From Thermoplasmata archaeon (GTDB taxonomy: Archaea > Thermoplasmatota > Thermoplasmata > Lutacidiplasmatales > UBA184), in NCBI GenBank assembly GCA_022750115.1, contig JAKIWI010000007.1, forward strand, positions 1 through 64,000: a DNA stretch of 64,000 nt, written 5' to 3'. How positions within the stretch are numbered: the first letter of the stretch is position 1; the number at the start of each line of letters is the position of its first letter. Shown here piece by piece: positions 17,448 through 25,190 of this stretch. Both the position numbers and the translations under genes were made by a program. The notes beneath the pieces were generated by a model. The model had not been told where the DNA came from, searched no databases, and worked only from the letters and a program-made list of their open reading frames with translations.

Positions 17448-19214
17448 GTGGCGAAGGTCCGTGCCCTCGAGGAGTTCGACGGGGGCCCGGCCCCTCCGGA
17501 GCTCGCTCCGGCCCCGCGGCCGGCCGCGCTCCCGGGGATCTGGCAGGTGTCGGACGGTTGGGTCGTCCACCCCTTGCTTCGGCCGACCACGATCCGCGCG
17601 CTCCCGTTCCAGCTGGATTTGGCGCGAATCTCGCTCACCGACGACCTCCTTGTCGTCCTCCCCACGGGCCTCGGCAAGACCGTGATCGCCGCGCTGGCAG
17701 CTGCCGAGGTGCTCCGCCGCGACTCCGGAAAGGTGCTGGTACTCGCCCCGACGCGTCCTCTCGTTCTGCAGCACTCGGAGGCCTTCCGGGCGTGGATTCC
17801 CGGGCTTCGCACCGCACGCTTCACCGGGACCGTGCGCCGAGTCGTCCGGGAGGGTGCCTGGGATTCGGCGGAGGCCGTGTTCGCCACTCCCGAACTCGTC
17901 GACCACGACGTCGCCGCCGGACGATACTCCCTGGCCGATGTCGGGCTGATCGTCTTCGACGAGGCGCACCACGCGGTCGGCAAGTACGCGTACGTTCCCG
18001 TCGCCGGCAAGTTCCGAGCGAGCCGTCGGCCCGGAGCCCGCCTCCTCGGCCTGACGGCATCCCCGGGCGGCGAGCAGGCGCGCATCGACGAGGTCGTCAG
18101 CGTCCTCGGTGTTCGGCGCGTCGAAGCGCGCCACCGCGACGAGGAGGGGGTCCGCGAATTCGTCCAACCCGTGGACATCGAGCAGCGCTGGGTCGACCTG
18201 CCCCCCGAGATCCAGTCCATCCAGTCGACGCTGCGGACGGCCAACCTCGCCGAGGGTCGGGTCTTGCAGAAGATGGGCTACCTTCGGAAGAAGCCGCTCG
18301 CCTCGCTGTCGGTGAAGGACCTCGTCGCCCTGCGCTCCGAGGTGTTCGCCCGGCCCGGGCCGATGACCCGAAAGTTCGGTCCGTTGTTCCACCAGCTCAT
18401 CCTCCTCCACCTCCACCACGCTCTCGAGCGCCTCGAGACCCAGGGCGTCGAGCCGTTCGTCCAGTACGTGGAGCGAGTCGCGGCGAAGGAGAAGGTCGGG
18501 CGGGGCGACACGGCGTTCCTCAAGCTTCCCGCCGTCGAGACCGCGCTCGCGGAGGCGCGCGCGATCCTGGGGACGGCCCGGTCGACGTCGCACCCGAAGC
18601 TCGACGCCCTCCTCGATCTCTTGGACGAAGAGTTCCAGAAACCGCGGGACCGCCCGCCGAGGGTCCTCGTGTTCGCCCAGTTCCGCGACACGATCCAGGG
18701 GATCCGGGCCGCCGTCGACGGTCGGGGGTGGAGCGCGGGCCGGTTCGTGGGGCAGTCGACGCGCGACGCCGACGACCCGGGAATGAGCCAGGCGGAGCAG
18801 TCGAACGTCCTCCGCGACTTCCGGGACGGCCGGTTCCCTATCCTCGTCGCCAGCAGCGTTGCCGAAGAGGGGCTCGACGTGCCCGATGTCGACCTCGTGG
18901 TGTTCTTCGAGTCGGTCCCGAGCGAGATCCGGGCCATCCAGCGCCGGGGACGCACCGGGCGCAGTTCGCTCGGCCGTGTCGTGCTCCTCCTGACGCGCGA
19001 GACCCGCGACGTCGGCTACCAGAAGTCCGAGGAACGCCGCGAGGCGGCGATGGTCCGGATCGTCCGAAGGCTCAGCCGCGACTCTCGCCGGGCCCGGGTT
19101 GCGGAGGCGGCCGCGGTCGCGGACGCGAGCGACGCGAACCCTGCGGACGGCACCCCCGCTCGCCGTGCGAGAGCCTCACGCGACGACGACCCGCCGGGCG
19201 CGCGCGATAAATAG
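17448..19214 (+). CDS. Hef-like superfamily 2 helicase without nuclease domain
   Basis: A DEAH-type SF2 helicase resembling the helicase half of archaeal Hef/FANCM, which remodels stalled replication forks. Counting from GTG 17448 (588 residues): Walker A PTGLGKT at 72-78, DEAH at 171-174, an inserted helical (Thumb-like) region about 240-370, and motif VI QRRGRTGRS near 498-506. No ERKxxxD nuclease motif or HhH region follows; the end is an Arg/Ala/Asp-rich tail. The frame is open back to 17217 and an ATG exists at 17328, but that ATG is part of a TATATGG that looks like a promoter, so the later GTG is preferred. Divergent from serS. Confidence 0.85.
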   Translation: MAKVRALEEFDGGPAPPELAPAPRPAALPGIWQVSDGWVVHPLLRPTTIRALPFQLDLARISLTDDLLVVLPTGLGKTVIAALAAAEVLRRDSGKVLVLAPTRPLVLQHSEAFRAWIPGLRTARFTGTVRRVVREGAWDSAEAVFATPELVDHDVAAGRYSLADVGLIVFDEAHHAVGKYAYVPVAGKFRASRRPGARLLGLTASPGGEQARIDEVVSVLGVRRVEARHRDEEGVREFVQPVDIEQRWVDLPPEIQSIQSTLRTANLAEGRVLQKMGYLRKKPLASLSVKDLVALRSEVFARPGPMTRKFGPLFHQLILLHLHHALERLETQGVEPFVQYVERVAAKEKVGRGDTAFLKLPAVETALAEARAILGTARSTSHPKLDALLDLLDEEFQKPRDRPPRVLVFAQFRDTIQGIRAAVDGRGWSAGRFVGQSTRDADDPGMSQAEQSNVLRDFRDGRFPILVASSVAEEGLDVPDVDLVVFFESVPSEIRAIQRRGRTGRSSLGRVVLLLTRETRDVGYQKSEERREAAMVRIVRRLSRDSRRARVAEAAAVADASDANPADGTPARRARASRDDDPPGARDK

Positions 19215-19244
19215 GCGGAGTCGGCTGGTGCCGACGGCAGGACG

Positions 19245-19367
19245 ATGTCGCTCGACTCCGTGCTCCCCTTCTTGCAGAACGAGTTCGGCCTGGTGCTGTT
19301 CACCGCCGTTTCCATCGTTCTGATCGTCTACCTCGCCTACTCGATGGCGCGACCCGAGCGGTTCTAG
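19245..19367 (+). CDS. KdpF-like 40-residue membrane peptide
   Basis: A 40-residue peptide: about 15 polar-to-amphipathic residues, one membrane helix (about 17-33) and the ending YSMARPERF. KdpF, the small stabilising subunit of the KdpFABC potassium pump, has one helix and commonly ends in a similar Y-x-L-L-x-PERF. The ATG at 19245 is preceded by GCAGGACG, a modest SD. The stop lies 47 nt before a UspA-domain gene; UspA domains also occur in the Kdp sensor KdpD. No kdpA, B or C is in the window, so either the pump is elsewhere or this is a look-alike. Assignment is by similarity of pattern only. Confidence 0.5.
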   Translation: MSLDSVLPFLQNEFGLVLFTAVSIVLIVYLAYSMARPERF

Positions 19368-19414
19368 GCCCCTACGGGCCCACAACGAGCCGGATTGACC
19401 GCCGTAGGAGGACG

Positions 19415-20221
19415 ATGTACCGCCGCCTCCTGATCCCCACCAACGAACCGTCCGAGGTCGAGCCGCTGATCCGGTTCGGGGCCCAGCTGCTCGAGGCCGA
19501 CGGAGAGATCCGGCTGCTGCACGTGATCCCCACGACGACGCTCCCCGAAGTGACCCGCCAGTGGCGCGCCTCCGTGAACCTGGTCATCCCCGCCCATGAG
19601 ACGGGCGCCGCCCTCGACATCCGCGTCGACCCCGAGGTCCGGGCTTCCCGCGACGTCGCGACGGAGATCCTCGAGAGCGCCGAGACCCACAGCGTCGACG
19701 CGATCCTGTTGACGCTCCGGGGCGACCGGCGGAGCCGCAATCCGTTCATCGGCCACACGGCGAGCGCCCTCCTGCACCACGCGACGTGCGACGTCATCGT
19801 CGTGAACCGGCTCGGCCTCATCGAGGCGAAGGTCCCCCGGATCCTGATCCCGACGTTCAGCGGCACGCCGCCGCCGAAGGCGCTGCAGGTCGCGGAGGAG
19901 ATCGCACTCCGCCACAAGGGGATCCCGATCATCACCCTCTCGATCACCGCCCAAGGGCACGCCCCCACCGAGGGAGAGACCCCACCGTCGCGCTCCCCGC
20001 GGGGGGTTCCGCTGCGACGGCGCCAATCGATGTTCTCGAAAACCCTCCTCGGACGGCGCGGCCTGCCGGAGCTGATCCTCCAGGAGTCGGCCCGGGAACG
20101 GTACGGTCTCCTGGTCGTCGGAGAAGAGTCCGGGCCCGCGCAGGGTCCCCTGCTGACCCGACGGTTCCTCGAAGAGCTGTTCCGCGCCGCCCCCTGCCCG
20201 GCCCTTGCGATCCGCGGATAG
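19415..20221 (+). CDS. Tandem universal stress protein (UspA) domains
   Basis: A 268-residue cytoplasmic protein. The first UspA domain (about 1-130) begins with MYRRLLIPTN and includes the helix DVATEILESAETHSVDAILL. The second (about 143-267) begins RILIPTFSG and ends with ERYGLLVVGEES and the usual CPALAI strand. The nucleotide-binding G-2x-G-9x-G-S/T motif is weak in both, so ATP binding is doubtful. AGGAGG lies 6 nt before the ATG, making the start firm. It follows the KdpF-like peptide and precedes dph5 by 13 nt, so co-transcription is likely. Such proteins are typical stress or transport-associated regulators. Confidence 0.8.
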   Translation: MYRRLLIPTNEPSEVEPLIRFGAQLLEADGEIRLLHVIPTTTLPEVTRQWRASVNLVIPAHETGAALDIRVDPEVRASRDVATEILESAETHSVDAILLTLRGDRRSRNPFIGHTASALLHHATCDVIVVNRLGLIEAKVPRILIPTFSGTPPPKALQVAEEIALRHKGIPIITLSITAQGHAPTEGETPPSRSPRGVPLRRRQSMFSKTLLGRRGLPELILQESARERYGLLVVGEESGPAQGPLLTRRFLEELFRAAPCPALAIRG

Positions 20222-20234
20222 AATCCCGGCACCG

Positions 20235-21023
20235 ATGGGCGAGCTCTGGTTCGTCGGCGCCGGCCTCGGCGACGAGCGCGACCTCTCCCTGCGGGCGGTC
20301 GAGACGCTTCGGCGCTGCCGGCGCGTGTTCACGGAAGAGTACACGAGCATCCTCGCCCCCGGCACCATCGAGCGTCTCGGCGAGAGCCTCGGGCGTCCCC
20401 TCGAGCGGTTGGGGCGAGCCGAGGTCGAGGGCGAGCGCGTCGTCCTCGACGCCCTTCGGACCGAGGGGACAGTGGCGCTGCTCGTCGCCGGGGATCCGTT
20501 CGTGGCGACCACGCACGTCCACCTCCGCCTCGCCGCCGAGCGGGCGGGGCACGCCTGGTACTACTTGCCCGGTCCGTCGATCGGGACCGCCGCGATCTCG
20601 CTGCTCGGGCTCATGCACTACCGGTTCGGCCGGGTCGTGTCCCTCCCGTTCGCCGAGCCCGGGTTCGATCCGATCTCCCCCTTCGAGCAGGTCGGGCGGA
20701 ACCGGCGCTCCGGGGCGCACACGCTGATTCTCTTGGACCTCCGTCCCTCGGAGGGTCGGTTCCTCCGGGCCGAGGAAGCGTTGCAACGGTTCGAGGGGGA
20801 GCGGGCGACCTCGGCCGCGGTCGAAGACGCGACGGAGTTCGGGGTCGTCGCCCGCGTCGGTCGTTCGGACGCCGCCGCGTGGTGGGGGACCCGTACGGTA
20901 CTCCGCTCGGAGGAGCTCGGAGAGCCACTCCATGCCCTCGTCGTTCCGGCGTCGGAGCTCCACTTCCAAGAGACCGAGGCGGTCGCTCGATGGCGACCGA
21001 AGGTCCCGCGCGGGCCGGACTAG
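20235..21023 (+). CDS. dph5: Diphthine synthase
   Basis: A 262-residue member of the tetrapyrrole/diphthine methylase fold, the usual Dph5 length. It trimethylates the modified histidine of elongation factor 2 in diphthamide synthesis, with SAM as donor. The hallmark start LWFVGAGLGDERDLSLRA is at residues 3-20, LLVAGDPFVATTH at about 88-100 and the GPSIGTAAISLLGLMHYRFG segment just beyond. The ATG at 20235 is chosen because the family begins at once; an in-frame upstream ATG-like start at 20205 would add ten unrelated residues inside the UspA gene. Its 3' end overlaps a convergent receiver-domain gene by 4 nt. Confidence 0.92.
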   Translation: MGELWFVGAGLGDERDLSLRAVETLRRCRRVFTEEYTSILAPGTIERLGESLGRPLERLGRAEVEGERVVLDALRTEGTVALLVAGDPFVATTHVHLRLAAERAGHAWYYLPGPSIGTAAISLLGLMHYRFGRVVSLPFAEPGFDPISPFEQVGRNRRSGAHTLILLDLRPSEGRFLRAEEALQRFEGERATSAAVEDATEFGVVARVGRSDAAAWWGTRTVLRSEELGEPLHALVVPASELHFQETEAVARWRPKVPRGPD

Positions 21024-21421
21024 GGGTGGGGGGCTTCCGGGGGGACGACGGCCGTCCCTCCTAGGGCTTCGGCGAACTGTCGGATCCGGAACGGGCGTTG
21101 GAGGACGACGTCCGGCTTCGACGGCGAGTCGGCGACGGCATGGGGCCGCGAGCTCGGAACCACGAGGATGACTCGGGGACCGGGTTGGACCGCCCGCGCC
21201 GCCTCCAGGAGTTCCGTGAACGTCCCGTCCACGAGGTTGACGTCCGAGACGATCACGGCGGGTGAGGTTTGGCGGAGGAGGTCAATGGCCTCGTGGGCCC
21301 CCTCGGCCTCTCCGACCACGCGGAAATGATGCAGCCGCAGGAGCCCGCGGAGGAGAACGCGCGTCTCCTCGTCGCCCGCCACCACGAGGGCGGTCGAATC
21401 GTTCGTGGGCGTCGGAATCAT
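21020..21421 (-). CDS. Stand-alone response-regulator receiver domain
   Basis: A 133-residue CheY-like domain with no output domain. The acidic pocket residues are D-E at about 17-18 and the phosphoacceptor Asp in VIVSDVNLVDG at about residue 60. The conserved lysine of the usual KPF motif is replaced by Arg (LQRPF, near residue 110), which may change phosphorylation-driven switching. No histidine kinase lies nearby. The ATG at 21421 follows a short GC-rich leader. The 3' end overlaps dph5 by 4 nt in convergent orientation. Archaea use such lone receivers in signalling cascades; its partner cannot be inferred here. Confidence 0.8.
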   Translation of the reverse strand: MIPTPTNDSTALVVAGDEETRVLLRGLLRLHHFRVVGEAEGAHEAIDLLRQTSPAVIVSDVNLVDGTFTELLEAARAVQPGPRVILVVPSSRPHAVADSPSKPDVVLQRPFRIRQFAEALGGTAVVPPEAPHP

Positions 21422-21484
21422 CGGACGTCCGGGTCCCGACCCGGATACGTTAGCAGGGGGCGACCCGCCCCTATAATCCTACGG

Positions 21485-23041
21485 TCAGTCCTTCGCATCG
21501 TTCGTCTCCAGCTCTCCCCAATTGACAACCCCGGCGAGGCCGAGCAGGCGGTCCATGGCCGCGTAGTACCCCGCGCTCGGGCCGGTCAAGAGTTCCCTTG
21601 CGGGGCCGGCCAACGAGTCCCCGAACTTCCGTTCGGGCTCGGTGAACTGCCACTCGTGCGGCACGAGACGGTCGAGCGCCGCGAGAAGGCCGACCGCGAG
21701 GCCCCGCTCCTTTCCTTCCCGGGGCAACCGCTCGGTGAGCGTCTTCTCCGCCGCGGCGGCGCCCCTCGCTCGGAACGATCGCGCGACCCCGTCGACATAG
21801 ACCGCCTCGGGGACGAGGTTGCGGAACGCCGGCAGCTCGCGCCGACGGGCATCCTCCGCTCCCTTCCGAGCCGCGCGAGCGAGGAGCTCGCTGACGCGAC
21901 CGGGCGCGGCGCGCGCTTCGCGCACCAACCGCTCGGCCTCCTTCGGCTCGGAGACGATCGCGCCGACGATCTCGTCGGCGTGGTCCGGCCAGAGCCGCTC
22001 GAGCGCCCGGCTGGCCCTCGGTTCGTCGATGACGAAGAGGCCCGACACGGCGGGCAGGGTCCGGTCGAGCGCCGTCCGCTCTTCCTCCGTCGGGGCGAGC
22101 CCGTCGATGAACTTCCCGCGGTCCGACCCGTAACAGACCCCGGCGGCGACGAACACGGGTGCGCGGGTCCGCTCGAGGCGCGGCTCGAGGAAGGCGAGGT
22201 AGGCGTCCAGGAGCTCTCGGTCGCTCGAGCGCCCGAACAGGTAGCGCTTCCGCATTCCCCGCGGGAGGCCGGGGAGCGAGGCGTGGACGCACGTCGAGCC
22301 TCCGTGGCACTCGACGTTGAGGTCGGCGGAGACGGTGAACTCCTTGAGCGGCTTCGGGACCGTGAGGCGGCTCGTCAGCGTCGCGAGCAGCTGGCGCTCG
22401 GCTTTGGCGCAGGCGAGGCACACCCGCCACTCCCGATGGGCCGACGGCCAGCCGACCGTGACGAACGGGCGATGGTCCCCCCGCGTGAGGTGAGGGCATC
22501 GGTAGAGGTTTCCATCTTCGGCGGGCGACAGGCGATAGGGCTGGGCCTCATTCTGGGCAGCGAGGAAGGCGGCCGGAGGGTTGGGCGAGCGCCCGGTGCA
22601 GTAGAGGGTCCGCTCGGTCGCGAAGAAGTAGAACCCCTTGCGCGCCCAGTCCAGGTAGCCGATCATCAACCGACCCGGGTCGTCCGCGTTCTGGATCGCG
22701 ACGTTCGCTTCCCGAGTGGTGCGGCCGAACGGGGCGAACGGGATCTCCCCGGCGGGGTAGCGCGCCACGACCATCGCGGGGAGCTCCGGGTCGTGGTAGA
22801 ACCGCAAGAGTCCGGCGAGGGCACGCGCCATGGGGTCGCCGCGTCGCGACAGCTTCTCGAGCGCGGCCTCGTCGTCCCGCGCTTCCCGGACGGCCTCGAG
22901 CTCGGCCTTCCGCTTGTCGAACTTTCCCCAGGGTCCGTCGCCGATCCGTTCGGGGAGGAGGGTCGCGATGGAGTCCCGGAGCTTGGAGGCCCGCCGCAAG
23001 AGGTCGCTCTCCCGACCCCCACTCGCCCGACGGACGCGCAT
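21485..23041 (-). CDS. Uncharacterised 518-residue protein
   Basis: I do not recognise this protein. From ATG 23041 it has 518 residues, predicted soluble. The first 90 residues are helical and charged. A central segment carries C-x2-H and, 25 residues on, C-x2-C (CPHL...CLAC, about 180-212), followed by ECHGGSTCVHASLPGLPRGM, a possible metal site. An alpha/beta part (VFVAAGVCYGSD and LFVIDEPRASRALERLWPDH) and a helical C-terminus follow. A TATA-like TAATTATC lies about 24-31 nt upstream of the ATG, pointing to a leaderless mRNA; the frame open beyond that is antisense read-through. It is next to guaA in the same direction. Cofactor or nucleic-acid work is conceivable, not shown. Confidence 0.8.
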   Translation of the reverse strand: MRVRRASGGRESDLLRRASKLRDSIATLLPERIGDGPWGKFDKRKAELEAVREARDDEAALEKLSRRGDPMARALAGLLRFYHDPELPAMVVARYPAGEIPFAPFGRTTREANVAIQNADDPGRLMIGYLDWARKGFYFFATERTLYCTGRSPNPPAAFLAAQNEAQPYRLSPAEDGNLYRCPHLTRGDHRPFVTVGWPSAHREWRVCLACAKAERQLLATLTSRLTVPKPLKEFTVSADLNVECHGGSTCVHASLPGLPRGMRKRYLFGRSSDRELLDAYLAFLEPRLERTRAPVFVAAGVCYGSDRGKFIDGLAPTEEERTALDRTLPAVSGLFVIDEPRASRALERLWPDHADEIVGAIVSEPKEAERLVREARAAPGRVSELLARAARKGAEDARRRELPAFRNLVPEAVYVDGVARSFRARGAAAAEKTLTERLPREGKERGLAVGLLAALDRLVPHEWQFTEPERKFGDSLAGPARELLTGPSAGYYAAMDRLLGLAGVVNWGELETNDAKD

Positions 23042-23063
23042 CGGGGCCGCGGAACCGACCTCG

Positions 23064-23072
23064 ATAATTAGC
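23064..23072 (-). promoter_or_regulatory. TATA-like box for the gene starting at 23041
   Basis: CTAATTATC, read on the minus strand, stands 23-31 nt before the ATG at 23041. No SD precedes that ATG. This fits a leaderless archaeal transcript and decides the start. Confidence 0.5.
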
Positions 23073-23087
23073 CTGTTGGCGGTACGC

Positions 23088-23651
23088 TCATCGGCGGGCG
23101 AGCCGCACGAAGTTCTCGAAGACGCGCTGGCCGCCCTCGGTGTGCTCGACCTCGGGGTGGAACTGGACGCCCCAGATCGGCTTCGACGGGTGGCGCATCG
23201 CCTGGACCGGGCACGACTCCGAGCGGGCGAAGCTCGTCCAGCCCGGGGGCGGCTCGACGACGTTGTCGTTGTGATTCTCCCAGACCGTGAAGTGCCTAGG
23301 CAACCCCTCGAACAGCGGTTCGTCGGCGCCGACGAGGTCCACCCCGACGCGCCCGAACTCCGGACTCGGGGAGCGGGCGACCTTCCCGCCGAAGTGGCGG
23401 CCGAGGAACTGGTGGCCGACGCAGATGCCGAGGACGGGTACGGGAACGGAGTCGATCCAGTCGGCGACGGCGCCGAGGCGGTTGGTCCCTTCGAGCGAGA
23501 GCGCGCCACCGGAGAGGACCGCGGCGTCCGCGTTGATCTGGGACCACGGCCGATCGTTCGGGACGATCTCGGCGTCGACGTTGAGGTCGCGGAGCACGCG
23601 GTACTCGCGGTGCGTCCACTGGCCACCGTTGTCAACGACCGCGACCTTCAC
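23088..23651 (-). CDS. guaAA: GMP synthase, glutaminase subunit
   Basis: A 187-residue class I glutamine amidotransferase, the glutaminase half of the two-subunit GMP synthase used by archaea. It releases ammonia from glutamine for XMP-to-GMP conversion. The nucleophile Cys is C77 in GICVGHQF; His165 and Glu167 (QFHPEVEH) complete the triad. The product starts VDNGGQWTHR as usual for the family. GTG start at 23651 overlaps the stop of the upstream membrane-protein gene by 4 nt (GTGA), so it is last in a translationally coupled operon with ubiX. The ATP-pyrophosphatase subunit is not in the window. Confidence 0.93.
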   Translation of the reverse strand: MKVAVVDNGGQWTHREYRVLRDLNVDAEIVPNDRPWSQINADAAVLSGGALSLEGTNRLGAVADWIDSVPVPVLGICVGHQFLGRHFGGKVARSPSPEFGRVGVDLVGADEPLFEGLPRHFTVWENHNDNVVEPPPGWTSFARSESCPVQAMRHPSKPIWGVQFHPEVEHTEGGQRVFENFVRLARR

Positions 23652-23998
23652 CGGCGGTCCTCCGCCCTCGGTTCCGGGGGGGGAACGGCGAGGCCGCGCC
23701 GAAGCTCGGTGAGGTCGTTCGAGATCCGCTCGACGTCCCCGCGCATCTTGAGCATCTCTTCCTCGAATCGGGTGAACCCGCCGGGCGACTGCATCCGTTG
23801 CGAGATGTAGATCCCGACGAACAGCGCGCCGATCAGCGCGAGAATCGTGGTAAACACCAGCGCGAAGACGAACGAGAGGAGGTTCCCCACCGCCGACTGG
23901 ACGGGGAGCGTGAAGAGGTGGGTCAGCTCGGCGACCTCGACCAAGAGGAGCGCGGCGATCACCGCGACCCAGAACGCGATCGCCCGCGACGGCGTCAC
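23648..23998 (-). CDS. Membrane protein with C-terminal coiled coil
   Basis: A 116-residue protein with two membrane helices (about 5-23 and 38-62) and a cytoplasmic coiled coil (about 70-105: RFEEEMLKMRGDVERISNDL). The GTG start at 23998 overlaps the previous gene's stop by 4 nt and has GGGGAG 8 nt upstream. Its own stop overlaps the guaA GTG. The tight coupling in ubiX - membrane - membrane - guaA suggests a shared transcript but not a clear common function. I do not recognise the family. Confidence 0.7.
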   Translation of the reverse strand: MTPSRAIAFWVAVIAALLLVEVAELTHLFTLPVQSAVGNLLSFVFALVFTTILALIGALFVGIYISQRMQSPGGFTRFEEEMLKMRGDVERISNDLTELRRGLAVPPPEPRAEDRR

Positions 23999-24549
23999 GG
24001 TGAGCTCCCCGGGGCCACCGTCTCCAACAGGATGGAGAGCGGCAGCTGGTCGACCGGCGTCGTTGTGATCGAGTTCGACGACGGGACGTAGCTGATCTGG
24101 GAAACGGTCCCCGAGGCGACGTCGAACGCCATGACCCCGACGAAGTCGACCGTCGCCCCGGCCGAGTCGACGAACACGGCCGTCACGTTCACGACGAACG
24201 GGTCGTGGGCGGTCGAGAGGGTCGCGACGAGGGTGTTTTTCCACATCGTCGGCGCTCCGAAGGAGAGGTTCGAGAGCGGACCGCTGGGCGGCCAGGTGAA
24301 GCCCGTGTCGAGGGCGATCGCGATCGACGCGTAGCGCACTTCGCCGATCCCGTGCACGTAGAGGTGGGTGAAGTTGTCGCTCGGTGCCCGGTCGATGACG
24401 AGCTCCGCCTCCGTCGGGAGGCTCCCGGCCGACGGCGCCCCGGTCGACAGGAGGTTCGGCGTGAGCCCGATCAGCACGAGCAGCAGAACCACGATCGCAA
24501 CGAACGGAACGGGGAACCAGTCGCGGAGCTTGTCGGAGCGCTCGCTCAG
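23995..24549 (-). CDS. Membrane-anchored extracellular protein, probable CTG start
   Basis: A 184-residue protein with one N-terminal membrane helix (about 10-32: FVAIVVLLLVLIGL) and an extracellular beta-rich domain of about 150 residues with a few sequons. No ATG, GTG or TTG exists in frame near the helix. A CTG at 24549 overlaps the ubiX stop as CTGA and has AAGGGGGGAG directly upstream. The same 4-nt overlap, with GTG in place of CTG, occurs at both following junctions, so CTG is the likely start. The frame is open far upstream but that part is antisense-like noise. Function unknown. Confidence 0.6.
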   Translation of the reverse strand: MSERSDKLRDWFPVPFVAIVVLLLVLIGLTPNLLSTGAPSAGSLPTEAELVIDRAPSDNFTHLYVHGIGEVRYASIAIALDTGFTWPPSGPLSNLSFGAPTMWKNTLVATLSTAHDPFVVNVTAVFVDSAGATVDFVGVMAFDVASGTVSQISYVPSSNSITTTPVDQLPLSILLETVAPGSSP

Positions 24550-25136
24550 ACCGCTCCCCCCTTCCAGCCGCGATAGAGCGTATGCGCGACCCCGAACTGG
24601 TCGAGGACCTTTCCGGCGAGGAAGTCGGTCTGGTCGTCGACGCTCTTCGGGTGGGTGTAGTACGGCGGCGACGCCGGGAGGACAATCGCCCCGAGCTCGG
24701 CGAGCGTCGCGAGGTGCCGGAGGTGGATCGCAGAGACCGGCGTTTCCCGCGGTACAACGACCAGCGGACGTCGCTCTTTCAGGTGGACCTGGGCCGCGCG
24801 CAGCAGCAGCGAGTCGCCGAGTCCGAGCGCGACCTTCGCCACGGTGTTCATCGAAGCCGGGACGATCGCCATCCCGCGGGTCGGGACCGAGCCGCTCGCG
24901 ATCGGGGCGGTGAGGTCGTGGTCGTCGAACGTGCGGGTCGCCCGAGCGGAGAGCGCGGCGACCTCGATGCCCGATTCTTCGCGAAGGACCGTCCGTGCGC
25001 CGTCGGAGACCACGAGGGCCACGGGCACTCCCGCGTCGGCGAGCGCCCCGACGACCCGCACCGCGATCGGCGCCCCGCTCGCTCCGCTGACACCGATGAC
25101 GACAGCTCTCGAGTCGGTCAGGTTCCAGCCCTCCAA
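24546..25136 (-). CDS. ubiX: Flavin prenyltransferase UbiX
   Basis: A flavoprotein that joins dimethylallyl phosphate to FMN, making the prenylated flavin used by UbiD decarboxylases. The FMN-binding GVSGASGAPIA is at about residues 15-25, and the P-x-S-M-N-T motif (VPASMNTVAKVA) and VPRETPVSAIHLRHL follow in the family order; total 196 residues from TTG 25136. A TATA-like CTATAAGC only about 8-15 nt upstream of that TTG implies transcription starts near 25121, where an in-frame CTG would give a protein beginning five codons before the first strand, closer to family length. First gene of the ubiX-guaA operon and divergent from thiolase. No ubiD in the window. Confidence 0.9.
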   Translation of the reverse strand: MEGWNLTDSRAVVIGVSGASGAPIAVRVVGALADAGVPVALVVSDGARTVLREESGIEVAALSARATRTFDDHDLTAPIASGSVPTRGMAIVPASMNTVAKVALGLGDSLLLRAAQVHLKERRPLVVVPRETPVSAIHLRHLATLAELGAIVLPASPPYYTHPKSVDDQTDFLAGKVLDQFGVAHTLYRGWKGGAV

Positions 25137-25139
25137 CGG

Positions 25140-25150
25140 GGCTTATAGGG
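25140..25150. promoter_or_regulatory. Shared TATA-like element between ubiX and thiolase
   Basis: GGCTTATAGGG reads as CTTATAGG on the plus strand, 42-49 nt before the thiolase GTG, and as CTATAAGC on the minus strand, next to ubiX. A near-palindromic TATA could serve both directions. Confidence 0.4.
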
Positions 25151-25190
25151 TCCAACGACTCGCTCGATAAGACGATTCGGGGGACCCTAG

